The notes under the pieces were generated by a model. The model saw only the letters and a program-made list of their open reading frames with translations, was not told the DNA's origin and ran no database searches. A stretch of 64,000 nucleotides of DNA from Bacteroidales bacterium (lineage in GTDB: Bacteria; Bacteroidota; Bacteroidia; Bacteroidales; Bacteroidaceae): NCBI GenBank assembly GCA_022772475.1, contig JALEZQ010000027.1:22432-86431 (forward strand), read 5' to 3'. Positions 35,664-44,088 of this stretch are shown one piece after another (the stretch's first letter is position 1; each line of letters starts with the position of its first letter). Made by a program: the position numbers and the translations under genes.

Positions 35664-36434
35664 ATGCCTATGAAAAGCATCTATTTCCTCTCCGACGCCC
35701 ACCTGGGCAGCCTGGCCATCCCCCATGCCCGAACGCAGGAGCGACGCCTGGCCAACTTCCTGGACAGCATCAAGCACAAGGCCGAGGCCGTCTATCTGCT
35801 GGGCGACATCTTCGACTTCTGGCACGAGTATCGCTACGTCGTGCCCAAGGGCTACACCCGTCTGCTGGGGAAAATCAGCGAACTGACCGACATGGGCATC
35901 GAGGTCCACTTCTTCACCGGCAACCACGACCTGTGGGTGGCCGACTACTTCGAGAAGGAGTGCGGCATGATTATCCACCGGCAGAGCGAGACGGTAGAGC
36001 TCCACGGCAAGGTGTTCTATCTGGCCCACGGCGACGGCCTGGGCAGCACCGACCGCAGTTTCCGCCTACTACGCAGCATCTTCCACAACCGCCTGTGCCA
36101 ACGCCTCTTCGCCGCCCTGCACCCACGGTGGGGCATGCAGTTCGGCCTCAACTGGGCACGCCACAGCCGCCTCAAGCGCGAGGACGGCAAGGAGCCGCCC
36201 TACATGGGAGAGGACAAGGAGGAACTGGTACGCTTCGGCAAGGAATACCTCCTGACGCACCCGGACATCAACTTCTTCGTCTTCGGCCATCGCCACATCG
36301 ACCTGGACCTGATGCTCTCACGCTCGGCGCGCCTCATCATCCTCGGCGACTGGATAAGTCTCTTCTCCTACGCCGTATATGACGGCGAGCACCTTTACTT
36401 GGAAAACTTCATCGAGGGCGAGACACAGCCCTGA
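35664..36434 (+). CDS. lpxH: UDP-2,3-diacylglucosamine diphosphatase (lipid A synthesis)
   Basis: LpxH cleaves UDP-2,3-diacylglucosamine to lipid X and UMP at the inner membrane surface. The 256-residue calcineurin-like phosphoesterase has the metal ligand blocks SDAHLGS, LGDIFDFWHEY, TGNHDLW, AHGDGLG and FGHRHIDLDL, plus HSRLK-like basic residues for lipid contact. A start two codons later (35670, MKSIYFLSDAHLG) is equally good. The LpxH assignment follows the GDIFDFW and GNHDLW spacing; other calcineurin-type phosphoesterases are the alternative. Confidence 0.88.
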   Translation: MPMKSIYFLSDAHLGSLAIPHARTQERRLANFLDSIKHKAEAVYLLGDIFDFWHEYRYVVPKGYTRLLGKISELTDMGIEVHFFTGNHDLWVADYFEKECGMIIHRQSETVELHGKVFYLAHGDGLGSTDRSFRLLRSIFHNRLCQRLFAALHPRWGMQFGLNWARHSRLKREDGKEPPYMGEDKEELVRFGKEYLLTHPDINFFVFGHRHIDLDLMLSRSARLIILGDWISLFSYAVYDGEHLYLENFIEGETQP

Positions 36435-36460
36435 CCCACACTCTTTTCCCTTACACAGAC

Positions 36461-37372
36461 ATGACACCCGACACTTTCCTCACGGCCGAAAACATCGTCA
36501 AGCGCTTCGGCACACATACCGCGCTGGACGGCGTGAGCATCAGCGTGCCCCGCGGACGCGTCTTCGGCCTGCTCGGCCCCAACGGCGCGGGCAAGACCAC
36601 ACTCATCCGCATCATCAACCGCATCACCGTGCCCGACAGCGGCACCATCACCTTCGACGGCCACCCCTTCGGCGCCGACGACGTGCAGCGCATAGGCTAC
36701 CTGCCCGAAGAGCGCGGACTGTATAAGAAAATGAAGGTGGGCGAACAGGCCGTCTATCTGGCCTCGCTGCGCGGACTGTCGGCCCGCGAGGCCAAGGCCC
36801 GCCTGCAGGCATGGTTTGAGAAGTTTGGCATCGAAAGCTGGTGGAACAAAAAGCTCGAAGAACTCTCCAAGGGCATGCAGCAGAAGGTGCAGTTTATCAT
36901 CACCGCCGTCCACGAGCCCGACCTGCTCATCCTCGACGAGCCCTTCTCGGGCTTCGACCCCGTCAATGCCGAACTGCTCAAGAAAGAGATTCTGGCCCTG
37001 CGCGACAAGGGCGCGACCATCATCTTCTCCACCCACAACATGGCATCGGTAGAAGAGGTGTGCGACGACATCGCCCTCATCCACAAATCGCACGTCGTGC
37101 TGCAGGGACAGGTCACGCAGATTAAAGAGGAGCACCGCACGGGCTGCTACGAGGTGGTGGCCACCGAGGGCACCCTCAAGCCCGTCGAAGGGGTCTTCGA
37201 CGTGACCGGCAGCACCGCGCAGCGCCACGTCACCACCTACCGTCTGGCCAAGGCCGCCGGCGTGAGCAACGCCGACCTGGCCCGCGCCGTCGCCGAACAG
37301 GTAGAACCGCGCTCCTTCTGCGAGGTGATGCCGTCCATGAACGAGATATTCCTCAAAATCGTCGGCGCCTGA
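36461..37372 (+). CDS. ABC exporter ATP-binding protein, NatA-like
   Basis: The 303-residue ATPase has Walker A LLGPNGAGKTTLIRIINRIT, Q-loop region GYLPEERGLYKKMKV, signature ELSKGMQQKVQFIITAVHEP, Walker B LLILDEPFSGFDP and H-loop FSTHNMASVEEV. The GLYKKMKVGEQ and LSKGMQQKVQ forms resemble NatA-type ATPases that pair with a DUF/ABC-2 permease such as the next gene. The C-terminal domain (about 220-303) is the variable exporter tail. Substrate unknown; it is followed by the permease 33 nt downstream. Confidence 0.9.
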   Translation: MTPDTFLTAENIVKRFGTHTALDGVSISVPRGRVFGLLGPNGAGKTTLIRIINRITVPDSGTITFDGHPFGADDVQRIGYLPEERGLYKKMKVGEQAVYLASLRGLSAREAKARLQAWFEKFGIESWWNKKLEELSKGMQQKVQFIITAVHEPDLLILDEPFSGFDPVNAELLKKEILALRDKGATIIFSTHNMASVEEVCDDIALIHKSHVVLQGQVTQIKEEHRTGCYEVVATEGTLKPVEGVFDVTGSTAQRHVTTYRLAKAAGVSNADLARAVAEQVEPRSFCEVMPSMNEIFLKIVGA

Positions 37373-37405
37373 TAGCCGCCCCTTCATCACCAAACACGCA
37401 CAGCC

Positions 37406-38653
37406 ATGAACAAGACCATGCTCATCATACGCCGCGAATACCTCACGCGCGTCAAGAAGAAGTCGTTCATTCTTCTTACCCTCCTCATGCCCTTTATCTT
37501 CGCGGCCCTCATCTTCGTGCCGCTGGCCCTCTCGCTCATCAAGGACGGCAGCGACAAGACGGTCTATGTCGTTGATCCCGGCGACCACTACGCCCCGCTC
37601 TTCCAAAATGGCGGCGGATGGACCTTCAGCCGGCAGCCGAAGGACGATGCCGCCTTCTACGACAAGGACAGCGGCGTGGAGGCCGTCATCCTCATCAACG
37701 GCGACCCCGCCACCGACGACCAGGCCCTGCAGATACACTCACGCAACCAGGTGCCGGCCGACCTCGTCGCCATCGTCGAGAACACCGTCGGCAACCAGGT
37801 GCGGCAGGACAAACTCGCCGCCTACGGCATAGACAGCCTGGACCGCATCATCGCCGACGTCCAGAAGCCCGTCCACGCCATCACCATGCAGCGCGACAGC
37901 GACGGTAGCACCAAAATTACCAATGCCGACATCGCCACGGCGGCCGGCTTCCTCTTCACCTTCCTTATATATATGTTCGTCATGTCCTACGGCGCCATGG
38001 TCATGCAGAGCGTCATGGAGGAGAAGACCAACCGCATCGTCGAACTGATGGTATCGGCCGTCAGCCCCTTCCAACTCATGCTCGGCAAAATTGTGGGCAT
38101 CGCCCTCGTAGGCCTCACCCAACTGGCCGTCTGGGTGCTCATGCTCACGGCCATCCTCACCGCCGCCGGCCAGATGTTCGGCACGAGCGGCACAGGCGAA
38201 GCCACCATGATGCTCTCCGCACTGATGAATCTGCCGTTCTTCGAGATTACGCTGCTCTTCATCCTCTTCTTCATCGGCGGCTACCTGCTCTACGCCTCGC
38301 TCTTCGCCGCCATCGGCGCCAGCATCAACGCCCAGGAGGATGCCCAGCAGTTTATGACGCCCATGATCGTCATCATGGTCTTCGCCATGTACGCCGGCCT
38401 CTACAGCGCCGAAAACACCAACGGCCCGCTCGCCTTCTGGAGTTCGATGTTCCCCCTGACCTCGCCCATCGTCATGATGGTACGCATCCCCCACGGCGTG
38501 CCCCTCTGGCAGGAACTCCTCTCCCTCGGCCTGCTCTTCGGCACCTGCCTGGCCTGCGTATGGATCAGCGGCAAGATCTACCGCATCGGCATCCTGCTCT
38601 ACGGCAAAAAGCCCAACCTCAAGGAGATGGTCAAGTGGATACGCTACAAATAG
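37406..38653 (+). CDS. ABC-2 type permease, NatB-like
   Basis: The 415-residue membrane protein has an N-terminal segment (KKKSFILLTLLMPFIFAALI), a large extracytoplasmic loop (about residues 45-175) and five or six hydrophobic segments (AAGFLFTFLIYMFVMSYGAM, ITLLFILFFIGGYLLYASLF). The MEEKTNRIVELMVSAVSPFQ motif is typical of NatB/YhaP-type ABC-2 permeases. It forms the transporter with the preceding ATPase. Cargo is unknown; NatAB relatives export sodium or peptides/antibiotics. Confidence 0.9.
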   Translation: MNKTMLIIRREYLTRVKKKSFILLTLLMPFIFAALIFVPLALSLIKDGSDKTVYVVDPGDHYAPLFQNGGGWTFSRQPKDDAAFYDKDSGVEAVILINGDPATDDQALQIHSRNQVPADLVAIVENTVGNQVRQDKLAAYGIDSLDRIIADVQKPVHAITMQRDSDGSTKITNADIATAAGFLFTFLIYMFVMSYGAMVMQSVMEEKTNRIVELMVSAVSPFQLMLGKIVGIALVGLTQLAVWVLMLTAILTAAGQMFGTSGTGEATMMLSALMNLPFFEITLLFILFFIGGYLLYASLFAAIGASINAQEDAQQFMTPMIVIMVFAMYAGLYSAENTNGPLAFWSSMFPLTSPIVMMVRIPHGVPLWQELLSLGLLFGTCLACVWISGKIYRIGILLYGKKPNLKEMVKWIRYK

Positions 38654-38670
38654 GCACACAGCACACAGCA

Positions 38671-38697
38671 ACTGTAAAACTGTAAAACTGTAAAAAG
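38671..38697 (+). repeat. Three tandem 9-nt repeats ACTGTAAAA
   Basis: Three exact copies at 38671, 38680 and 38689, just after the permease stop and before the rpmE promoter. Confidence 0.85.
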
Positions 38698-38731
38698 CCG
38701 AGACATTGACAGCAAATAATTTGCCGCGCAC

Positions 38732-38762
38732 TTTGCCGGCAAAAAAGAAAAGCGTATCTTTG
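38732..38762 (+). promoter_or_regulatory. Promoter of rpmE
   Basis: TTTG (38732-38735), 19 nt, then TATCTTTG (38755-38762): the full Bacteroidota promoter form, about 125 nt before the rpmE start. Confidence 0.8.
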
Positions 38763-38786
38763 CAGCCGATTTATGGCCCAACCCTC

Positions 38787-38859
38787 CCACCATGGGCCGT
38801 AAGGCTTACCACCAGCAGCCGTAAGGCTCTTACCACCATGGGCCGCATGGCTTACCACT
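38787..38859 (+). repeat. Three 22-24-nt repeats in the rpmE leader
   Basis: Units CCACCATGGGCCGTAAGGCT, with ends TA or CTTA, start at 38787, 38809 and 38833, followed by a partial CCACTG. They fall between the promoter and the L31 start codon, so they would be in the mRNA leader. Confidence 0.85.
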
Positions 38860-38889
38860 GACAATAAATAATAAAAGCTATAGCACACA

Positions 38890-39144
38890 ATGAAACAAGG
38901 CATTCACCCCGAGAACTATCGCCCCGTTGTCTTCAAGGACATGAGCAACGGCGACATGTTCCTCTCCCGCTCCACCTGCAAGACCAACGACACGGTGGAG
39001 TTTGAAGGAGAAACCTACCCCGTAGTTAAGCTCGAAATCTCCAGCTCGTCGCACCCCTTCTATACGGGTAAGTCGAAGCTCGTCGATACCGCCGGCCGCG
39101 TGGACAAGTTCATGAGCCGCTACGGACAGGCACGCAAGAAGTAA
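38890..39144 (+). CDS. rpmE: 50S ribosomal protein L31, type B
   Basis: The 84-residue product is the type B L31 (YkuE/RpmE2-like): [20 protein letters not shown], then [24 protein letters not shown]. It lacks the zinc-binding Cys set of type A L31, as usual in Bacteroidota; the single Cys is not part of a metal site. It is monocistronic, between its own promoter and a strong terminator. Confidence 0.95.
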   Translation: MKQGIHPENYRPVVFKDMSNGDMFLSRSTCKTNDTVEFEGETYPVVKLEISSSSHPFYTGKSKLVDTAGRVDKFMSRYGQARKK

Positions 39145-39180
39145 TTCCGCTCCCGCCCCTGCGGGGACGACAAGACACAC

Positions 39181-39224
39181 AAGGGCGGGTGTATCCACAT
39201 GGATGCACCCGCCCTTGCCCTTTT
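39181..39224 (+). terminator. Intrinsic terminator after rpmE
   Basis: AAGGGCGGGTG (39181-39191) pairs with CACCCGCCCTT (39206-39216), with a small inner ATCC/GGAT stem, followed by GCCCTTTTC. Confidence 0.85.
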
Positions 39225-39229
39225 CTCAA

Positions 39230-39271
39230 CGGGAATTGCACCCGCATCAGCGGGGATTACACCCGCATCAA
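39230..39271 (+). repeat. Two 21-nt direct repeats before the GH109-like gene
   Basis: CGGGAATTGCACCCGCATCA (from 39230) is followed directly by CGGGGATTACACCCGCATCA (from 39251), three mismatches. Confidence 0.75.
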
Positions 39272-39346
39272 CGGTTGCCGCGCGCCGTACACCGTGCCGC
39301 AGGCTGCCATCTCCACACTATACCTGCAACCCTAAACGCCAATACC

Positions 39347-40549
39347 ATGGAACACGTCCTTGAGTTGCGCTGCGAGCCCATACCCCTGGTACGCATCGGC
39401 CTGATAGGGCTGGGCGGACGCGGCATGAAGACACTGGAACGCTACGTTTACATCCCCGGCGCCGCCATCACGGCCATCGCCGACACCGACGACGCGCGCA
39501 TGGAGGCCGCCAACGACTGCCTCATGCGCACGGGCCGGCCACGCGCCGACATGCACGCCGGCAGCGAGGGATGGCGCGAGATATGCCGGCGCCCCGACAT
39601 CGACCTGGTCTATATCTGCACCGACTGGAGTACACACTGCCGCATGGCGGTCGAAGCCATGACCGAAGGAAAGCACGTCGCCGTGGAGGTGCCGGCGGCC
39701 ACGACGATGGACGAATGCCACCGCCTGGTGGAGACGGCCGAACGCTACCGCCGCCACTGCTTCATGACGGAAAACTGCTGCTACGACCACTTCGCGCTGG
39801 CCACGCTGGAGATGAAGGCCCAGGGTCTGCTGGGCGACATCACCCACTGTGAAGGGGCCTACATCCACAACCTGCGCGACACCTTCGGTCTGACGGGCAA
39901 TGCCGCCACGGCCACCCTGGGCTGGATGGAGCGCTGCTGCGCACACCACCGCGGCAACCCCTACCCCACGCACGGCATCGGGCCCATCGGCTGGCTGCTG
40001 GGTCTGCACCGCGGCGACCGCATGGACTATCTTACGTCGCTGACCTCGCGTGGCGGCGGCAGCGACGAACTGCTGGGCCGCGTCAACACCACGCTCATCC
40101 GCACCGTGGGGGGCGCCTCCATCATGCTCCAGCTGGACGTGACAAGCATGCGCCCCTACAGTCGTCTGCAGACGGTGGTGGGCACGCAGGGCTATGTGCA
40201 GAAGTACCCTCTGCCCACCGTCAAGACGCCGCAGACGGATACCATCCTCACGGCGGACGATGCCCTGGCCTACGCCGACGGTTTCCACACCTCGCACGCC
40301 GCACGCCTATGGCAGGAGGGCCGCGCCAAGGGCGTGCCCAACGAGATGAACTACACGATGGACGCGCGCCTTATCTACTGTCTGCAGCACGGTCTGCCGC
40401 TCGACATCGACGTCTATGACGCGGCCGAATGGTCGTGTCTGGCCGAACTGAGCGAACGCTCGGCACGCGAGGGCAGCCGCCCCGTGTCCATCCCCGACTT
40501 CACCCACGGCCACTGGCAAGACCTCTGCGGCCACCGCATCCACGTCTGA
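39347..40549 (+). CDS. GH109-like Gfo/Idh/MocA oxidoreductase
   Basis: The 400-residue protein has a Rossmann fold (LVRIGLIGLGGRGMKTLERY) and Gfo/Idh/MocA blocks (DLVYICTDWSTHCRMAVEAM, GKHVAVEVPAATTMDECHRL). The YPTHGIGPIGWLLGLHRGDR and MDYLTSLTS blocks match glycoside hydrolase family 109, which removes alpha-N-acetylgalactosamine with an NAD+-assisted mechanism. Most GH109 proteins carry an export signal; none is seen here, so this one would be cytosolic. Function in amino-sugar metabolism is inferred. The 39347 start was chosen because upstream frame residues are repeat-derived. Confidence 0.82.
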   Translation: MEHVLELRCEPIPLVRIGLIGLGGRGMKTLERYVYIPGAAITAIADTDDARMEAANDCLMRTGRPRADMHAGSEGWREICRRPDIDLVYICTDWSTHCRMAVEAMTEGKHVAVEVPAATTMDECHRLVETAERYRRHCFMTENCCYDHFALATLEMKAQGLLGDITHCEGAYIHNLRDTFGLTGNAATATLGWMERCCAHHRGNPYPTHGIGPIGWLLGLHRGDRMDYLTSLTSRGGGSDELLGRVNTTLIRTVGGASIMLQLDVTSMRPYSRLQTVVGTQGYVQKYPLPTVKTPQTDTILTADDALAYADGFHTSHAARLWQEGRAKGVPNEMNYTMDARLIYCLQHGLPLDIDVYDAAEWSCLAELSERSAREGSRPVSIPDFTHGHWQDLCGHRIHV

Positions 40550-40592
40550 CTCTCCACGACTTCCATTCCCCTACACCAACAACCTGCACACC

Positions 40593-42074
40593 ATGAAGTC
40601 ACGCTTCCTTTCCCTCATCCTTGCCTGTTGTGCCATCCTCGGTGCCAAGGCGCAGCACGAGACGCTCATCCCCGTCAGCGACGGCGTCCTTCCTGACTCG
40701 GCCGACCTGGCCTACTACGGCAAGAAGCATGCCCTGCGCGGCGCCGCCACGATCTTCACCCTCAACATGGGCGTCTGGGCCTTCGACCGCTTCGTCACGC
40801 GCGGCGACTTCGCCTACATCAATGCCCATACCATTCGCCGCAACTTCAAGCACGGCTTCGTATGGGATAACGACGCCATGGGCACCAACATGTTCCTCCA
40901 CCCCTATCACGGCAACCTCTACTTCAATGCCGGACGTTCCAACGGCATGAACTTCTGGCAGTCGGGGCTCTACGGCCTCGGCGGCAGCCTGATGTGGGAA
41001 ATGTGTATGGAGAACGAATACCCCTCCTACAACGACATCATGGCCACACCCATCGGCGGTATGGCGATGGGCGAGGTGGCCTACCGCCTGTCGGACCGCA
41101 TCCTCGACGACCGCACCAGCGGCCGCGAGCGCTTCTGGCGCGAGACATCGGCCTTCATCGTAGCGCCGACGCGCGGACTGACGCGTCTCATCTCGGGCGA
41201 CGCCTTCCGCCACCGCGCCACCTCCGGACGCCAGTTTGGTCTGCCGGACATCCGCCTGTCGCTGTCGGCGGGCGTGCGAAGCCTGGAACTGCGCGACGAG
41301 GTGCTCGACAAGGGTTTCGGACTGATTACGGAGATGAACATGGAGTATGGCGACCGCTACGACGCCGCCGTCACCCGGCCCTACGACTTTTTCCAAATCC
41401 ACGCCAACCTCAACCTACAGGAGGGGCAGCCCGTGCTCGGCCAGCTCAATATCGTGGGCCGACTGATGGCCAAAGAACTGGTAGATAACGAGCGCAACTA
41501 CCTGAGTATGGGTATGTACCAGCACCTCGACTACTACGATTCGGACACCATCTCTGACGTCTCGGCCAAGACACCCTACAAATTCTGCACCCCGGCATCG
41601 CTCGGTCTGGGCTTCATCTACAAGACAAAGCGCCCCGGCAACTGGAACTTCTCCAGCTACTGCCACTTCAACGCCGTCCTGCTCGGCGGCGCCCTGTCCG
41701 ACTACTACCGCGTAGATAACCGCAACTATAACCTGGGCAGCGGATGGAGCACCAAGAACGGCTTCCGCCTGCTCTACAAGGAAGACCGTTTCGTCCTCTC
41801 GGGCCTCTACGAAGCCTACCATTTCTTCACCTACAAAGGCTACAAGCCCGGCATCGACTGGGACACCGTCGATCCGCACACCCTCAACGCACAGGGCGAC
41901 AAGTCGAGCGCCATCCTCCACACCGGCAACCTGCGCATGGACATCCGCCTGCGCAAGGGCCTCTACCTCACCAGCCAGTTCAAGACCTACAGCCGCCACA
42001 CGCGCTACAAGCTCTACCCCAACGTCCACTCCACCACCTTCGAGGGCGACCTCATGCTGACCTGGGCGCTCTGA
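40593..42074 (+). CDS. DUF3943 outer-membrane protein
   Basis: The 493-residue protein has a signal peptide (SLILACCAILGAKAQ) and the DUF3943 core: HPYHGNLYFNAGRSNGMNFW, PSYNDIMATPIGGMAMGEVA and YRLSDRILDD. The second half consists of amphipathic strands (LGLGFIYKTKRPGNWNFSSY, GLYLTSQFKTYSRHTRYKLY) that suggest a beta-barrel, ending in LTWAL. The function is unknown; the family is common in the Bacteroidota outer membrane. Confidence 0.82.
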   Translation: MKSRFLSLILACCAILGAKAQHETLIPVSDGVLPDSADLAYYGKKHALRGAATIFTLNMGVWAFDRFVTRGDFAYINAHTIRRNFKHGFVWDNDAMGTNMFLHPYHGNLYFNAGRSNGMNFWQSGLYGLGGSLMWEMCMENEYPSYNDIMATPIGGMAMGEVAYRLSDRILDDRTSGRERFWRETSAFIVAPTRGLTRLISGDAFRHRATSGRQFGLPDIRLSLSAGVRSLELRDEVLDKGFGLITEMNMEYGDRYDAAVTRPYDFFQIHANLNLQEGQPVLGQLNIVGRLMAKELVDNERNYLSMGMYQHLDYYDSDTISDVSAKTPYKFCTPASLGLGFIYKTKRPGNWNFSSYCHFNAVLLGGALSDYYRVDNRNYNLGSGWSTKNGFRLLYKEDRFVLSGLYEAYHFFTYKGYKPGIDWDTVDPHTLNAQGDKSSAILHTGNLRMDIRLRKGLYLTSQFKTYSRHTRYKLYPNVHSTTFEGDLMLTWAL

Positions 42075-42196
42075 CGCCGCGTCAAGACCTATCGGGATAA
42101 AGAAGAGTCCATTTGTTTGACAACACGCCGCACTTGCCTGTTGACTCTATAACAACACGCCCCCCGAACGCCCGCCAACATTTTTTTTACAAAACA

Positions 42197-42228
42197 TTTG
42201 GCCGCGTGCGAACAAATGCGTACCTTTG
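42197..42228 (+). promoter_or_regulatory. Promoter of tRNA-Lys
   Basis: TTTG (42197-42200), 20 nt, then TACCTTTG (42221-42228), 19 nt before the mature tRNA. Confidence 0.8.
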
Positions 42229-42247
42229 CACCGCTTAACGCAAAGGA

Positions 42248-42320
42248 GATCCGCTAGCTCAGCTGGTAGAGCACAACACTTTTAATGTTGGGGTCTTGGG
42301 TTCGAGCCCCAAGCGGATCA
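42248..42320 (+). tRNA. tRNA-Lys (anticodon TTT)
   Basis: Acceptor GATCCGC / GCGGATC with discriminator A, D stem GCTC / GAGC, anticodon stem CAACA / TGTTG around CTTTTAA (anticodon TTT), and T loop TTCGAGC. CCA is not encoded. Confidence 0.96.
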
Positions 42321-42331
42321 CCTCTAAGATA

Positions 42332-42372
42332 GCCGCCGCGAAACAACCACGTTTCGCGGCGGCTTCTTTTCT
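42332..42372 (+). terminator. Terminator after tRNA-Lys
   Basis: GCCGCCGCGAAAC (42332-42344) pairs with GTTTCGCGGCGGC (42351-42363), followed by TTCTTTTCTTT. Confidence 0.9.
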
Positions 42373-42437
42373 TTGTCCACTTTACTACAGGCTCCGCGGC
42401 GCACGACGGCCCGACAATTCACACTACAAACTATCAT

Positions 42438-42476
42438 TGTGCAAAAGTATTTACCTTTTTTGAATAAATGTGCAAA
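42438..42476 (+). promoter_or_regulatory. Candidate ArgR operator: two TGTGCAAA repeats
   Basis: TGTGCAAA occurs at 42438-42445 and 42469-42476, 31 bp apart, close to three helical turns. An AT-rich imperfect inverted repeat (TATTTA / TAAAT) lies between them, and the second copy ends just before the -33 box of argR. Autorepression by ArgR is an inference. Confidence 0.4.
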
Positions 42477-42480
42477 TAGT

Positions 42481-42512
42481 TTGGGAGATTTAGGGAGAAA
42501 TAGTACCTTTGC
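42481..42512 (+). promoter_or_regulatory. Promoter of argR
   Basis: TTTG (42481-42484), 20 nt, then TACCTTTG (42505-42512), 23 nt before the argR start. Confidence 0.85.
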
Positions 42513-42534
42513 CGCATAATTATAACAAAACACC

Positions 42535-43023
42535 ATGACACGACGAAACGACCGATTGGAGACGCTCCGCCTGATTTTACAGCGCGGGGAGGCTCGCAAT
42601 CAAGAGGAGATTCTCCGCGAACTGCTGCGCAACCGTTACGACGTGACGCAAGCCACGCTCTCGCGCGACCTCCGCAAACTGCGCGCCATCAAGGTGCCTA
42701 TCGCCAACGGCTATCGCTACCTGCTGCCCGAGTCCGACAAGGCCGAGCGCCAGACGCCGCCCTCGGCCATATCCGACTTCCTGCGCAACACGGGCTTTGA
42801 GCGCGTCGATTTCTCGGGCAATCTGGCCGTAATGCACACCCGCCCGGGCTACGCCAGCAGTCTGGCGTCCGACATCGACAGCCACCACCCCGACACCGTG
42901 CTGGGCACCATCGCCGGCGACGACACCATCCTGATTATCCTGCGCGAAGGCACCGACCGCGACCTTTTCCTCAGCCAACTGGCCGAAATCATCCCCGCCA
43001 TCAAGAGCGTACTGGTTTATTAG
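42535..43023 (+). CDS. argR: Arginine repressor ArgR
   Basis: ArgR is a hexameric arginine-sensing regulator. The 162-residue protein has the winged-helix domain with recognition segment [12 protein letters not shown] (about residues 39-49) and the C-terminal oligomerisation/arginine domain with [18 protein letters not shown]. Length is normal. It begins an arginine gene set (GNAT-argG-argC-argD) on the same strand, separated from it by a 254-nt repeat-bearing interval. Confidence 0.95.
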   Translation: MTRRNDRLETLRLILQRGEARNQEEILRELLRNRYDVTQATLSRDLRKLRAIKVPIANGYRYLLPESDKAERQTPPSAISDFLRNTGFERVDFSGNLAVMHTRPGYASSLASDIDSHHPDTVLGTIAGDDTILIILREGTDRDLFLSQLAEIIPAIKSVLVY

Positions 43024-43029
43024 CAAAGA

Positions 43030-43138
43030 CACCGACAGGGAACCGACAGGGAACCGACAGGGAGCCGGCAGAAGCCGACAAGACACCGGCAGGACACCGG
43101 CAGAATTCGGCAAAGAAGCCGGCAAGGAACCGGCACGC
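43030..43138 (+). repeat. Imperfect ~11-nt tandem repeats between argR and GNAT gene
   Basis: About nine degenerate copies of a 10-12 nt unit (AACCGACAGGG, later ACACCGGCAGG and AAGCCGGCAAGG). The first three are nearly exact; the rest drift. Confidence 0.8.
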
Positions 43139-43277
43139 CACGCACGCACAGCCGACATACCATATATATATAATATAGAGAAGCGCAAGCCGTCGGGCAT
43201 GCTCCTAACGGACGACAGCCCGGTGCAGAACGACCGAAGACCTGCGCACAACCACCCATTCATCACCCACACACACA

Positions 43278-43931
43278 ATGCAAGAAGAAGAATATAACGA
43301 CGGCATCTCGGTCGTCGTTGCCGATGCCTCACACGAGAAGTACGTGGACACCATCCTCCAGACCATCACCGACGCCGCGAAGGTGCGCGGTTCGGGCATC
43401 GCTTCACGAACCCACGAATACGTGGCCACGAAGATGAAGGAGCGCAAGGCCATCATCGCCCTCGCCGGCGAGGAGTTTGCCGGTTTCTGCTACATCGAGA
43501 GCTGGGAAAACAAGCACTACGTGGCCAACTCGGGCCTCATCGTCGTTCCCAAGTTTCGCGGACACCACCTGGCCACGCGCATCAAGCGTCTGGCTTTCTC
43601 GCTCTCGCGTATCCGCTGGCCGAAGGCCAAGATTTTCGGTCTGACCAGTTCGGGCGCCGTCATGCGCATCAACACCTCCCTGGGCTACGTGCCCGTCCCC
43701 TTCGCCGAACTGACGCAGGACGATGAGTACTGGAAGGGTTGCGGCACGCCCGAGCACCCCTGCTGCATCAACTGCGACGTACTGGCCCGCACGGGCCGCA
43801 AGTACTGCGTCTGCACGGGTATGCTCTTCGATCCCGAACGCCATCCCGACGCCCCGCTGCCCGCCCACATCCCGCAGGACGTCATCGACTTCGTACGCAA
43901 GGCCGAAGGACTGCCCGCCTACGAGGGCTGA
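43278..43931 (+). CDS. GNAT acyltransferase, probable first enzyme of arginine synthesis (N-acyl-glutamate synthase)
   Basis: The 217-residue protein has the GNAT acyl-CoA site (SGLIVVPKFRGHHLATRIKR) around residues 94-113 and a Cys-rich C-terminal segment (about 152-178, including HPCCINCDVL and KYCVCTGMLF) that could bind metal or be structural. It lies just ahead of argG-argC-argD. In Bacteroides the corresponding gene has been linked by mutant fitness work to N-succinylglutamate synthesis, because Bacteroidetes use succinylated arginine intermediates. The acyl donor here is inferred from this context, not visible in the sequence. Confidence 0.75.
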   Translation: MQEEEYNDGISVVVADASHEKYVDTILQTITDAAKVRGSGIASRTHEYVATKMKERKAIIALAGEEFAGFCYIESWENKHYVANSGLIVVPKFRGHHLATRIKRLAFSLSRIRWPKAKIFGLTSSGAVMRINTSLGYVPVPFAELTQDDEYWKGCGTPEHPCCINCDVLARTGRKYCVCTGMLFDPERHPDAPLPAHIPQDVIDFVRKAEGLPAYEG

Positions 43932-44088
43932 CCGGCACCCCCCCCCGACGGCCCGCGGTATGCGCTTGCAGGCCCGCCATCTGCCTACTGTAAGTCAGCA
44001 GTCGGCCTATGGCAGCCCACCCCATTCGGTGCTACCGGGCTGTCCCAACCTTTCCATAAACACAACCCCCCTCAGAACAAAACGAGAT

